64,000 nt of DNA from Eimeria necatrix (taxonomy: Eukaryota > Apicomplexa > Conoidasida > Eucoccidiorida > Eimeriidae): contig NW_013653541.1 in NCBI RefSeq assembly GCF_000499385.1, positions 110,688 to 174,687 on the forward strand, written 5' to 3'. Below, piece after piece: positions 24,401 to 37,408 of this stretch (positions are counted from its first letter, which is position 1; the number at the start of each line of letters is the position of its first letter). Made by a program: the position numbers and the translations under genes. The notes beneath the pieces were generated by a model. It worked only from the letters and a program-made list of their open reading frames with translations. It was not told where the DNA came from and made no database searches.

Positions 24401-26614
24401 CATCGTGGCAACAGCCACGTTAAGACGTTCCAGTGTCCTTGCCTTTCCTGAAGCATGATACAGCATCCGTATGCATGCAATGGTGCAGATGAAATTCTCT
24501 GCCAACTTAAATGACGCATGTGAATCTAATCTGCTGGTCACGTGAAACTAACCTTGTTCGAGGATATCATCAACGAGAACAGGCTGCAAACCCCAATCAG
24601 CCCCACTGAAACTTTTTGCTCGGTCTGTGAGAAAAAGCAACAATGCTTCGCGATATATGACAATCCGAGCCTGTAAAACCTTTCAAAGCATGAAAAAGAG
24701 TACTTTGAAATTGGCCTTCAAAAATAATTTTGAGCTCACGTGAACTAATCTTGCAATCGAGTGCCCCTGCAATGCAAAAAAGCAAAGAGATTCAAAAATC
24801 TTATGAGAACATGGCATGTTGTTAGTAGTGTGTCGAAGGCGTTCGAGTGCTGGAGCTATGAGTGGCCAACGTACCAAGTCCTGATATCGTCGTATGTGCC
24901 TGCTTAAGCGATTCTGCACGAGCACTGTGCAGAACTTGTTGATCGAAGTCATCGCTGATTTTTGTTAGCTCGTGTGATTCTTCAAAAAGGCTTGATTCTT
25001 CAAGAACACAAGGGATGTGAACACTGCCGTCTGCGCTAGGGAGGCAGGTTTCGGTGTGCAGTCGCTTCATATTATGCAGCAGCGGCATCCCTGGCTCGAC
25101 TGGCACCCCTGCTTCTACAAGTGTATTGACTTGTCCCATAACGACTGTAAACCAGACGACAAAAGCAAATAATGACTCACGAGGGTCAGAAAAGCTGAGC
25201 CAATCGCTGCCTACTGGAATATTCCTGCATTATTAAACGTGTACTTACGTTCACTGAGAGCTGACATAAGACGATCAGATAATTCGCAAAGGGTGCGATG
25301 GCTCGATGGCTTAAGCAGCGAGGTGCGCCGTTGCCCCCGTGCTCGCTGAAGAGCCCGCCTGCGCCTCCCTGGAACAAGTTTTTCGATGCGAGATGTGCGT
25401 TGTTTAACTGAGCACATTGCATCTAGGTGATAGCTGCTTTGTCCACCGAGAGACAAGAGCAATGAAGGCCACGAGAAAAAAGGCAGAGTGGCGCCGCCCT
25501 CTCCAAAGTAGGAGTCGAATCCTGTATATGCGATTAATAGGTTCCAGAAGAGACCCAATACTGTAAAAAATCAAGTCGCAATGAACTAAATTCGAGATGA
25601 ACGGTGGTATGTGAAAGAGCAGATTCTTCAAGCATCTGTACTGATCGGCAAAACTTACAAAAAGGGTTGCGTGTTCCTACTATAGGCACTATTGAGCGCG
25701 GGAGCGGTGACCCAGTCGGCTCCGTGGCTTTATTTTTCTCCAGATAGTTATGCTGGTGCACTTCTTGGACAGACTCATGTGCATGCCCGAGGTGATTTCC
25801 AATAGCACTACCTCCAAGAGCCACGCCAGCAATGCTCCGCAGTTTATTCAAAAGTGCCTCTTGCAAGCCTGATCTCTCCTCAGGTACCTCCGAACCACTC
25901 GCTAGCATGCTACGAAGAAAGAAAAGCTGTGATCTATGTGCTGCAGGAGGTGTTCCTTCTTCGCCTGGAAGATCTATGTCCTTGAGCATCTCGAGATGTT
26001 GGGCGGACCATTCTTCCACGCTGGGCGCAGTAGAAGTCGCTTCTCCGCCGTAAAATGCCAACCAGAGTTCTGAGAAAATCGATTTACAAGTTTTAAAATA
26101 CATTATTATGTCCCTCCACGCTTTCTAGATGGACAGGAAGGCAGTGCTATACTGTGTTTACAGAAGAACATTCTTGTTGCTCTCGCGTGAACTCACTGTT
26201 TGCAGCTTGCTCTAGTCCATTGTCAAGCAGCATGAGTTCCAGTTCCTCAATGTTTTGATCTCGACTTGGTGGCACCGTCACATCGGGGGAAAGACTGCTT
26301 GCTGGACAGATGAGGCTCAAGAAGTCTGTGTGGTGCCCGCTCTGACTCGAGCTCTCATTCCCCTTGAGACTCTCTACTGTGGAATCCAGCGAGAGAATAG
26401 CAGTCGGTATATTAGTTGGCCCTTCAAATCTTTGTGTTGGTGTCAATGAGAAGCTGCTTGCCAGGCTTATTGTTGCCCCCTTGAAAGGCAGTACAAAGAG
26501 CAAAACGGGCAGTAAAAAGATATTGAATAGTCCCAGCATCATGATTTTTTTTAGGACTTTGCGGGACACAGGGGGAATCGCCGCGATAACTGGGAGATAC
26601 CGTAGTTGCATCAT
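21401..26614 (-). CDS. RON2: Rhoptry neck protein 2 (RON2), moving-junction AMA1 receptor
   Basis: RON2 is secreted from the rhoptry neck into the host membrane, where its extracellular loop is bound by parasite AMA1. The last exon, about 23240-21401, is long and open and contains two strongly hydrophobic segments (about 22.0-21.91 and 21.80-21.68 kb). They flank a short loop with exactly two cysteines (DILQN...GASPPFDCVWN, then EMACNP; about 21830-21890), the layout of the RON2 AMA1-binding hairpin. Upstream exons recognised by splice signals lie near 23870-23290, 24120-23930, 24290-24230, 24540-24360, 24660-24545, 25140-24875, 25558-25250, 26070-25657 and 26614-26165. The first has a hydrophobic leader near its N-terminus (MMLGLFNIFLLPVLLFVLPF), consistent with a signal peptide. 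Overall length fits a protein of roughly 1,300-1,500 residues. Internal exon joins between 23.3 and 24.8 kb are uncertain. Confidence 0.88.
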
Positions 26615-27696
26615 TGTCTGCTGGCACGTTTACGGCAATTTTTGCCGGCCTCATTTGATGAAATTTCCACTGGCAACAACAGCGCCGAGCGAAGTATCGG
26701 TCATGCGCTAGAGATCAATATCGCCGACGAAAAAACCGAAAAGATAAAAAGCAAGTAATCCTATGCCGCAAAAATTTGGAAAATGCAGTGCTAGCTTGAC
26801 ACCCAGGACGCTTTGATAACCGATCATCGAAGCCAGGCCACCAGTCGGTCGACCGCGATAACCAGTCGGGTCTCCTGATATTCCGTGCAAGCCCTTTGTG
26901 ATCGGCAACTAAGTAAGTGGATTTGAAAACTCTATGTTTTCAAGTAATAACACATATAAAATGCATATTTCATTGTCAGAAGACAGTATTCGTCGCTGGT
27001 GCAGCTGTCTAGCTGGACCTGGACCACGCCCACCCGGTTCTGTAACGGTTCGCTTGTGACCTCGTAGTTCGGCAGTCTCGGTTTATGATTTCTAAAGCGG
27101 TAGTTAACTTATATCTCTTGGAATTAATCAGTATGTTTTCAAGTTTTGAGCATACGCAAAGATTTTAGGTAGAGAAGGAGGCGCCAATCTTCGCCAACAG
27201 ACATTCCGCACAAAGCCTTCGGAAGCGTCAGCATTGATGCAGCTGCAATGAATGGTAAATACTGCTGCTCCCTGCCATGAAGCAATGAGGCAGAAATATT
27301 AGAGATATTTCATCAATTTGCTGTTTTCTGCAGCAGGGGCGTCCCGTCACGTATCTCCTATACAATGCCTTCCCACTGACCCCAGAAGTTTGCGCATGTC
27401 CACCATCTACAAGGACGCTGGTCTGGCAATTTCCTATGCTCGTTTTGTAAAGAATATAATACCGCAAGGTCAAAAAAGCCGAAGCATGGCAAGATTGCTA
27501 GACCTATTGTGCAAGCTAGCGACCCAATCCAGTCACCGAAAATACCTGTCTGGTCGTGCGCCCTAAAACGTACGTGTTCCTTTCACCTCAGGAGTGATAC
27601 TAAAGAACCAAAATCTATTGTCCCGTGTAGCAAAAGTTTCACTGACGAAACACCAAGGCGACTCTAATCTGCCCGCACTTCACTCGCATCTCGTTA
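26615..27696. other. Intergenic, promoter side of RON2
   Basis: About 1.1 kb upstream of RON2 and downstream of the metaxin-like gene, both on the minus strand. There is no credible coding segment. It should contain the RON2 promoter and the 3' UTR of the metaxin-like gene, but no named motif could be assigned. Confidence 0.5.
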
Positions 27697-29785
27697 CTAA
27701 TCGGCAGTTTCATCAACAACCTCACAGTCCCTCTGAAGCTGCTTCTGCGTCAGGCGAAAGGGAGTCTTGCCCGCAACTAGAAGCAAAGCAGCGCACATGG
27801 CAGCTGAGCCCAACCACCACAAAAAGCGCTGCATGTCCCATTCTTTGCTGGCCTCCTCATCGTCGTCATAACTCCCATAAAGTGCATTGATTCGCTTCTG
27901 TCGCCAAGAATGCACACGCAGTGAGGCTCCTCGTGCCACGTCAGAAAGCGACAAGACACCAAAAAGAAACGAGGGCCCTTCTGGCCAAATACGGTAAACC
28001 TCCTGCACCCTACGGCAGTACTGAAGCAAGCTCCCCTTATTCAAAAGCAGAGCTTGCAGCTCTCGGTGATCTGAAAAACAAACAGAAGATAGAAACCACT
28101 GGCATGGCTGCAACGGGAAATCAGGCAAACTGGTGCGATAAAAGGGCTGAAAACACCCATATGCCTGCTAACCCGAGCAAAGTAGGAAATGCCATATTAA
28201 AAACAGCTATCATTCGATCGAGTGAAAGTAGTACACAGCGCATACGGCGAGCCACACACAAAGTGCATGCAAGCTTCGAGGACTTCGTTGGGATGAGACT
28301 GCACTGCGGGCCACACGAAATGGGCAAAACATACCAGGTAGCGGTAAAGAAAACAGAATTGCCAGGTGTGCGAAAACAAGAGCGTCCAGCGCACTCGCCT
28401 TGTACCCTCCTAAATACTGCTTCCCCTGCAGCAGCTGCTCAACAACGCGGAGGGCCCTCCGGAGCTTGTCAATGACCAAGAGCTCTTCCAATGTAACCAA
28501 GTCGTTTGTCGAATCGCTGTCTACACAGCTCGGGAACTGCCGTTTCAAATCCTCTGGTGATGCACAGGGGCTTCTACAAGCTAGTCGCGAACTGCAAGCA
28601 CTGCGTTTCATAACCCAGCAGTAGTAGCTCCCGTGCACAAAACCTAATGTATTTTTGTACAGAGGTCTCGTAAAACAGCGAAACGTTGCCTCATCCTTCC
28701 ACAAGTAGAAGCACTGCAGGCGCAGCACAAAACACAGAGCACTCCCCCAATGAGTATTTAGCCACTTGGCCCAGGTGAAATTTCGTGCGTGTTGCTTGCT
28801 TTCTGAGCATTCCTCCTTGAGTCTTAAAGGCCCTCCTAATGAAGCAGGTCCACCATCAAAATAACTCACACACAGCAGACTGAATTAAAGGCAAAGTGTT
28901 CCTCTCCTAGTGAAGTGAGCTGGGAGTTAGTTGGTTGCTGCGGAGACAGCAACTGCGTACCAAGGCTGTCTGGACAGCCTGCTGCAAAAGCTCAGTGACT
29001 GCGAGACGAGTCGCCTTCTCCACTGATTCACAAGTGTGCGCGTCGCAATTTCCAATGCAAAGAACATCATCAGGTAAGCTGCCTCCTCTTGCATCTCTAT
29101 ACTCTGCGTTCATCGGTCCGTTCCCAGGCTCGTCAGGGACAGCTTGGCAGCAGTTAACTCCGTCTACTGTCTGGTCACGCATATGAGCATGGGCAAACGA
29201 CCTTAAAGTCTCGATCAGCTGGATACCACTTAATAAGGCGCCTGTCTTCGGGTGTACAGCAGCGGGAAGTGCGGGGCCATCACCTTCCAGTGGCCACCAG
29301 GAATGTCTGGGAGATCCCCAGAGTTGCGGTGAAGATGGAGTGGGAATCTTTTCCCATGTGATAACCATAGGAAGGCCGAACATTCGGCTCAAGCAAACAG
29401 CTTCCAGAGTTTGCGGGCACACGAATACTTCACCTATGAGAGGGTCCACAGCTGGAGCTGCGTGAACTACAAATGTTACGGGCTTGGCATCACACGCATT
29501 CCCATCTTGATCACAGGGAGCCCTCTGCAAAGAATCAGGCTCCTCATTTTTTGCGCTAACTGCTGCATTACTTTGTAGCTTCCTCGAGCTGTTTACTTCC
29601 TGGGATGGGTCTCTCGGTTCATATGCACGTGCAGTGTGAGGGATGGAAGTTGCAGCCTGGCGTTCATGTCCTTGAGAAGCATTAGGACCAAAGCTTTGCC
29701 TACGCTGAACATGCGTATTGTCAGCATTTGGCGGCCCCCTGCTTTTCAGCATTTCTTCACTCCAGCTAGATGATTCCCCCATCAT
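27697..29785 (-). CDS. Metaxin / SAM37-like mitochondrial outer-membrane import protein
   Basis: Metaxin/SAM37 proteins are GST-fold subunits of the sorting and assembly machinery that inserts beta-barrel proteins into the outer mitochondrial membrane. I read three exons: 29785 to about 28960, about 28830-28220 and about 28090-27697. The first has a polar, probably disordered start, then a thioredoxin-like segment with the Pro/Trp-rich pattern of metaxin N-domains. The second holds the GST_C-type block (VVEQLLQGKQYLGGYKASAL, then DALVFAHLAILFSLPLP), the most diagnostic feature. The third ends with WLGSAAMCAALLLVAGKTPF, a C-terminal membrane anchor, and a charged tail of about 20 residues. A tail-anchored GST-fold protein fits SAM37/metaxin better than a soluble GST. 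The paralogue (metaxin-1, -2 or SAM37) cannot be settled by eye. Confidence 0.78.
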
Positions 29786-32700
29786 CTATTGTGGAGGGAA
29801 GCTCCAACCTATGTGTTTTGGGCCGCACCTGCCGCACAATCCTAATCTCAAGCTTCCCTTACGAATATGCAAGTGTTATTACGGAAACACCCATGGTCCA
29901 CAGGCTACGGAAAAGGGACGGGCCGACGTCATGTCTGTCGGCGTCAGCTGTGCGGCAGTAACCGGCCAACGAAGGAACAAAACACATAACCAAGTTTTCA
30001 AGAAGCACAGAAGGACGGGTTAAATGCAGAATAAGCTTGATTATGTTGGCTATAGTCAAGGATCCGTAGCACGTTTCCTGGGTAGTTTGGGCCTTGGCCT
30101 CCTGTGGTGCTGCTGCATGCGAATACACAATTCCTAGCAGGCATATAAGCAAAGCATTGAAATAGCCAAATTAGCACGACGGTGAAATCAAATGAGGATT
30201 TTTTTTAACAAAAAAGGCTTTTGACTCCGAAGGCATCGATTGTTCCTGCCACCACTCATCCCTCACTAGCTGGCGGTGTTTACAGGTTGCGCGAATGCCG
30301 CTGGCCCACTTTTGCAGCGCAACACCTTCGTGGTTACTACAATATAAATAGCTTCTGGCACTATTTAGTAACACCGGTACCTTGTATTGGACCTCCAAAT
30401 GTCCCAAATGTCCCAACCCCTTGATAAAGAGGGCCGAACTATCCCCGTGGCACCGGAATGCTTCAACAGCGCCACTCAGCACTAGCGTACTTACTATTAG
30501 CAAATGTACTTGCCCCAGCCTTCGCTGTTTTGAATTCGAGTGAAATAGCTTGAGACCAGTAGTAGCCGTGGAAGCTCGCGCCGTTCTAATGCGGGCGCTT
30601 GCACCTGACCCTACATACAAAAAGAATAAACAGTTCCATTGTGCTTCGTAATGTTATGAGCTAGCCCCACAGATGGAATAAACTGGTACAATTCACGTTT
30701 GCCCTAACCGACTAGAGTCGCACGGCCCTTCTTCATCGCTCGCATATGATTTTCTACCAATGTTTCCCTGAGAAATGATTGCATTTTCCTTTATGCCGGT
30801 CTAAAACAGTGTCTAAATGGTGTGAATTCTTAGAGGCAGCGCCTCATTTACCCTTAGCGCCTCTCCCCAGATTCCCGCTCGTTCATCCTCGGAAGGCGAC
30901 CTGCAACGAGGGGAAAACTGCCTAGCGATTTCGCGCCATAGTGATGTCTTGCATATCGAGACCTGCGACTGCCTTTATATTGGTCTCGCGCATAGCCTGC
31001 AAGGGCTAGCTGCGCAAGAATGGAACGGGAAACGCTTCAGGCAGGCGGTGAAGGCAAGGGAAAGAAAACCTTCGCTGAGCAAACAGAGAAATGGATTGAG
31101 AAGGCTTTCATCAGTTCTTTAAGTTCTTTCTAGAGTGAGCCGATTCTTCAGAGAGGGTTAGACGGGGACGAGAAAGTAGCCAGAAGCCGTGTAGGGAGTA
31201 GACGTGTTGGTTTGTGATGGCTGTGGTCACCCAATAGCTATAGAGCAATCCCCCCAGTTTCCAGAATCCCAGCGACAAAAAGGCATATACCGGGTGAATC
31301 CAAAGGCATCCATCCTCTTGGCTGCAGTTCGCCACCGATAGTAGGCCAAGCGCGCACCAGCGCTGCTACGCTTCAATTGCTGCCGCGCGAGCACTCAATG
31401 TTCCCAACAGCGTCGCGCATTTGTGCACAAAAAAAGTACTGCGGAAGACTAGTTTGAGAGCTTAGAGTGGGCAAATCTTGAAACATTCGTCAAGCTTCTG
31501 ATCTTAGGTGCCTTTTGCTCGAATTATCCTCGATACAGCCGTGCAGTCTCCGGAACTAGACTGATATACACCAGAACAATCCGCGTGAAGCAATCAAATC
31601 AGTCGAATAAATGAGACACTAAGCGGTGTGAAGCAGCGAATTCACAGGGGTAATGGCTGAGGGCATGGTTTGTGCTGGACACTGGTCTTGGTGCTCTCCC
31701 CAGCAAAGTTTGGTCAGTCATTCCATCTTAATGCATACTAGGATCGCGTTCTATCTATATATAGGACTCGAAATAGTAGCGATAAGGTACGTTGGAAGAG
31801 TATTATATGGTAGACAACGACAGCACCCTGGGGACTTTGCCTGGACATACGGCGTCATGAAGCGACTGCCACCGCTCTGGCTGCAGCGTAGATCCATAAC
31901 TAAAGATTAAATTGATGTATATAGCAGTAGTTTGGAGAATAACTTGGAGTATTATAAAGGGAGGAGCAGGTTACGTATTGGCCTTGGATAAATATTCGCG
32001 GTAAGGAGCGCACTTTTATATGAAGCACTATTGTTGAGGAGGCTGTACTAGTCAAGCGTGCGCTGCACTGGTCGCTCTCAGTGCTGCGACGTGTTGCCCC
32101 TTGCCAACAGTGATGTCTCTGGACGGCGCCTAAAATAGGCATTAGCTGAACACGGGACTGTAAAGTTGATGACGGGAACGAAATTTTATTGATGAAAGTT
32201 AAGTCGTGCGCAGTAGTCAGAATCAATAAATGGTGCAGTTCCTTGCCTTTTATTGAAGGGAATGCAGTCGAGTGCACGGCGCTAGCTGGGAAACATAGCC
32301 CTACATGACCTGACGCGACTGCGCCTGCCTGGCTTGCTGGCAGGAGGAGGCGCAGAACAAAGAAAGCTGGTATCTTTTGGCAGGGTTTACATATTTCCGC
32401 AAAAAAATTGCGAACTCGCCGATTCCTGGTTAATGCAGACTGCCAAAAATAAACCTTTATATCGTAACATGCATGCCTAAACCCCAGCTCATCTGTGCAA
32501 ACGCCGCGCAATAAGCTTCTTGCGAGTGGTTCTTCTGCATCCCCATTACGCAGTTTTCTACTGATCACTGCGCGGGCTATTCATTCAGCTTCCCCTGAAT
32601 TTAGTGTTCTAATCTCTCAACCGTTCCTAATCTGCTAAAATTACTGAAGACAAACGTAAAGTCGTCTTAAAGCAGGATAAGAACCACACAAGGAGGTTAG

Positions 32701-33992
32701 CAGGAACTAAAATGCAGTAGAAGGCAAAAGGTAAAGCTGAAATCGCATATGACCATCGTAGCCGCGGCCCAGTCGTGGGACACATACAAAAAGAAATATT
32801 GAGTTTAAAATTTCAGCTGAAAATTTTTACTTTACCTAACGAAACTTTCAACGCGTTAAACTAATAAGAATTGAGCACTGGAGTCCAGAAGGGGTGACGA
32901 CTGATTGCATCTTGGTTGCTTTTCAAAAACCCTATAGAAGGCACCAAAAGTAGTTTAAATGGGTTTTACACAAGCGCATTCTTTTTGAATACATTCATTC
33001 CCAACAGTCAAACTAACTCGTCAACAATGTTCGAGCATCGGCGGAACACCTGAAATTGAACTAAGCTGAAACACTGCTCAGTATTTGCCTTCTCGCATTG
33101 ATTTCAATATAAAAGGTAGACGGACATTACAAAGAAGAACTGCAACTCAATATAAATGATTTTTTTCCCGTGTGACTGTCTTGTCGCTTACTGCGTAGAT
33201 CAAGAGGGCCGATCTGGGGCTGCAGCGAGGGCCTGTCTCTGCGGAGGTTGTTCGCTCGTCGAATTCCCTTGCAGCTAATTATCATTAAATGATAAACCCT
33301 TTTGGTTTTTTGAGTTTTATTTCTTCCAGGGCGTCACCTTCAGTACTGAAGAAGGCCCCGCTGACTGAATAACGCAACGTGCGGTACTGCGCCGCCACCC
33401 CGGATAGACGGAGCACACTCGCGCACACCTCGCCCCAACAAAATGTAGCAGCTCAAACAATTTCGGAAGCCTTGAACATGTAATTGTATTCGAACGCGAT
33501 TTGAACGCAAGAGAAGACACCAGTATGGGATTACCCTGGCCTGGGTCACCCGAGATCCCCCCTAGCTATTCTGGGGCTGACAGGCCCATCCTACCCCTGA
33601 TTAAAATATCTAAAGTATATTTTGATTTCGTTGTCTTTACACTCCAATCCATGGTTGACTATTCCCGTACCTTGCACTCCCAGTCCATAACTCCGTTGAA
33701 GCTCTACCTTGAGGGACACAGTGCCCATTGGCCTGCTACAAGCACTCTACAAAAGTGTCCCCAGAAAGGTAGTACATCCTCTTCTGGGGAGCGTGCTCTT
33801 ACGCAATAGGTTCGTCTGCTTCTACACTACTCCCATTTGATTGCCAACTCACCTTACTGGAAACCCTGGTGGCATCCCTGAAATGTCAGTGGCAGTGTAC
33901 AAGCCTTCTTTGACAGGCCTGTCTCTAATGCTGCCACGCTGAGCGTCTCTAGACGGCTTATTTGCTTGAGCTGAGGAATTATTGATAGAAGG
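29786..33992. other. Long intergenic spacer with unsupported open frames
   Basis: About 4.2 kb lies between the divergent metaxin-like and C11 genes. Open stretches exist on the minus strand at 30620-30171 (149 codons), 30152-29859 (97 codons, with a hydrophobic start) and 32568-31900 (222 codons). None shows a known domain, and their composition looks like chance frames. Short AT-rich runs are scattered throughout. The part just upstream of 33993 should hold the C11 gene promoter. Confidence 0.45.
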
Positions 33993-36900
33993 ATGCCAGA
34001 AGAGACGCAGACACTTGGAGGCCACTTGTTTTTCAGCTTCGGGTTTTGGTGGTTGCTTGCCAGCCGCTTTTGCTCAACATGGCTGGCCTTCACCACAACA
34101 GGTGAGTTGCAGTGTCTCTAGTACTGTAAATTCTTCTATCTGCTAAGGTTCGTCCTTTTGGTCATTCTGAATGTACAGGCTTGTTATGGCTTGTCGTGAA
34201 ACGATGCCATAGAAGCGTCGTCTTTGCCCTGTAAATTTTTTCGGGTGCTTCAACTATTTTCGTACCCTATGTTTTGTGAGTGTGTTTCCTGCAGGATATA
34301 TACCCCTAGCAACAACAGCGCCAACTAAGGCCGAGTTACCAGACGCAGCCGAAGCACTTCCATCGGTTTTCGTCGAAGAACTTAGCCGTGGAGCCTTACC
34401 TGTGTGTGACTGCACTGGACTCCACCATGGAACTTTGCACGACGCCGCATGCTCCATAGGCTTTTCTGATAAAGCTACTGACTTTTGCTTCATTCCACCG
34501 TCCTACTGCGCAGCTGTGGAATCCAGGGAGATGCTCACGGTGAATGGCAGTCGCTTGGAAGAATACTCCGTACTTCTTGTTGACTGGGGAAAAACCAAGG
34601 AATCAGCAGATTTTTATGAGAAGGCCCTACCTAGGGCGTCGACGCCAACATGCCGCTGTTGGCCCTTGAACGGTGTAATGGTGGCGCCGTGTGAGCAGCA
34701 GTGGCTTCCGCAGGTTCTAGCCGACGCCACAGGCGGTAGCAACGCAAGTGCAGGAGATTTATTAGCTTCCTCTGAATCAATCCTTGCGGGCGGGATACTT
34801 TCACGGAGCCAATCGGCATTGAAAGGATCATTTGCCTCTGGCGGCGACTCTCCTGATGCAGCCATTCATCGAAATTTGTTCCACACGCCTATTCAGGCCA
34901 CAGCCCTCCAGCGATTAAGCAAGTGGGCACGCCACTTGGCTGTATGGAGACAGGCAATAATAGGAGACAGCCATAGCTCAAAAGATGTAACTGTGCCTTC
35001 AGTGAATACCACGTGTCATAAGGGCTGCGCAAGCTGCTTACAGCCTGGTCGAGATCGCTGCCTTACATGCTTCAACCAGTTGCCATATCCCTACAGGCCG
35101 TTATCGGCGGGTTCACACCCACCTAACCCCAATAAGCTTCCCTCTGATATTTACGGCTCCAATTCTTACAAGAAGCAGTATCATGCCCACATTGCCGCTC
35201 ACCGAGATGGTAGTGGTTACTGCATCCCATTGGCTTTCGGGGGCGATGCCCTTGCAGCGGCACATTCTTCGTGTCTAGCTTCGGACTCATCATGCGTTGG
35301 GAAAAATGTGAGACCACTGGAGCAACCAGAGGGCGGGTTCTTGGAATTCAACAGAGGCAGTCACTGCCACGTGTCCTGCGCTGCTTGCCGTGCTGACTGC
35401 TGCCGTGGAAAGGCTGACAATTGTCTGGCGTGTACCGGGCCAAGCCAGGTATTCCATTCACTCTATCGAGATGGTACAGGGCGTTGTATAAATTTAAAGC
35501 TCCCCGACGACCAAGTACAGACGACACATCTTGTGGAAAAGGGCCAAGATGAGGGAATGATGTACATGCAGCAATTAGGGAACTTCGAGGGTGAAGAAAC
35601 AGGCAGCTTTTCAGCGGTCATTCAGTCCATAATCAGTATCGCCTTTTCTAGCCCCGTTACATCTGACACAGGGAAGCCCAAAGTCGCAGCGTCTTTGGAT
35701 AAGAGCAGGAAGAAAAAAGGCCCATCCTTCCTCCCGCGACGATCGATTTGCGATTCATTACCTCAACGCATTGGAGATATGCCGACTCGCGCCTGGTCTC
35801 AGCTCATGTTTGTTCATGCCGACAACAACTTGGAAGAATCTGCTCTATTAGACTTGGAAGAAATGCTGCATCCGTGGAGAGGCGAAGTAGTGAAACGACA
35901 TGCTCGGGCTGCTATGCGAGGGCGCGGCACGCCGCCGTTGCCCGTTGGGGGATCGGCACTGAGCGGTTCCACAGCCCAAGAGGCACTAGAGGACCTGTAT
36001 CTTGTCGTTCTGATTGATCGTAGCAAACAGACCACTTCAACAGACATGGGGACAGTTCATGCATGCCCTGAGCTGGAATACTCCAGTTTAGGCCAAGGTG
36101 TCAAGCAGCTACCAGGTACAAGTGAAGTCGAGCTCAATGCCCAAATGGCATTTGAGCTGCTGCGAATCCATTTGCAAGACGGCAGGCGAGAATGGCTGCT
36201 CCTTCGCAGTCTTGGAGAGGTGAATTTATCACACAATACTGTCGACTAAGCACTTGAAACAGGCAGTGCCTCGCTCGTGGTTTTATGTAGTTTCGTTCCG
36301 TTCGACGTTCTAGGTATATCTGCAGGTGCAAATGCACGTGGTTTGGTACTAATCTGGTGATCAAGATATTTTCGAGTCTCTGTGTACGCCCCATTGGCTT
36401 GCAAGCGACGCCACTCATGTCCATCTTCAACGGAAAGTGCGTAAATCTGGTTCCGTAGGTTGATATGAATGACCCTGGAGTTTTAAGAACTGCTGTGACG
36501 CGACTCCTCGACATATTTCCGTCGAGGCACTACGCAGTCATCCTGTGGAATCACGGGTCGGCTTGGGCTGGGTTTGGTGATGACGAGAGCAACCCCAACA
36601 ATCAGCCGATGAGCATTCATGATATCGCGCTGGGACTCAAAAAGTGAGTATAGGCTTTCGTGCAGTATGCTGAAACTGGCAAGTAAGTATCTCTTTTTCT
36701 GTCAGGTCGCTGACTCATTTCTGCAGTGGCATTTCAGGAAGTAAATTAGGGAAGGTGGACCCTTCTTTTCGCCTTTCTCTCCTCGGCTTTGACGCATGCC
36801 TCATGGGTTCTTACGATGTTTTGGAAGCCCTCGCTCCAGTAACCCACTTCTTTTTAGCCAGCGAGGAGAACGAGCCGGGCCATGGATGGAATTACAGGCA

Positions 36901-37366
36901 CGCTTCTCGCACACCTTCTGCTTCATGGGAAGCGCTTGTTTGCAAGAAAGCGTACATGACTTAACCCAGTTCCAGATTATTTTGTAGTACTGCAAACAAA
37001 GTTATTGCTCTTGAATACGTACTTTTCGTGTCAACTCTTCAATCAGGTCCATGGATCCAACTTCTCTCACCCGGAAGCCACCTCCTCCTTACAGAACGGC
37101 TACAGCATTCGAGTATGGCGCACGCTTTGTTACCAGCTATGGCCTTCACCCTCCGTCCTCCAATGCCTTGACGCTTGCTCTTATCGAAGTGAGAGCATTC
37201 AATGAATTCAAACAGAAGTTTGAAGAACTACTGGAGGTGAGCTCCAGCTGCACAACGTTTTTGCTGTGCGTTGGATCCTCCATGACATCTGGAGTACTTT
37301 GAGATGGCTGTGCTGTCTGCTGTGTTTATAGAAGTCTTCAGATCTAGATGGAAGTCAACAGCAGTG

Positions 37367-37408
<42 letters not shown>

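Noticed and set aside
29859..30620. Two minus-strand frames, one with a hydrophobic start
   Set aside because: The leader-like start is short and followed by sequence with no domain. I could not find consistent splicing between the two.
31900..32568. Minus-strand frame of 222 codons
   Set aside because: No domain, signal peptide or splice context was found, and its composition resembles random intergenic sequence.
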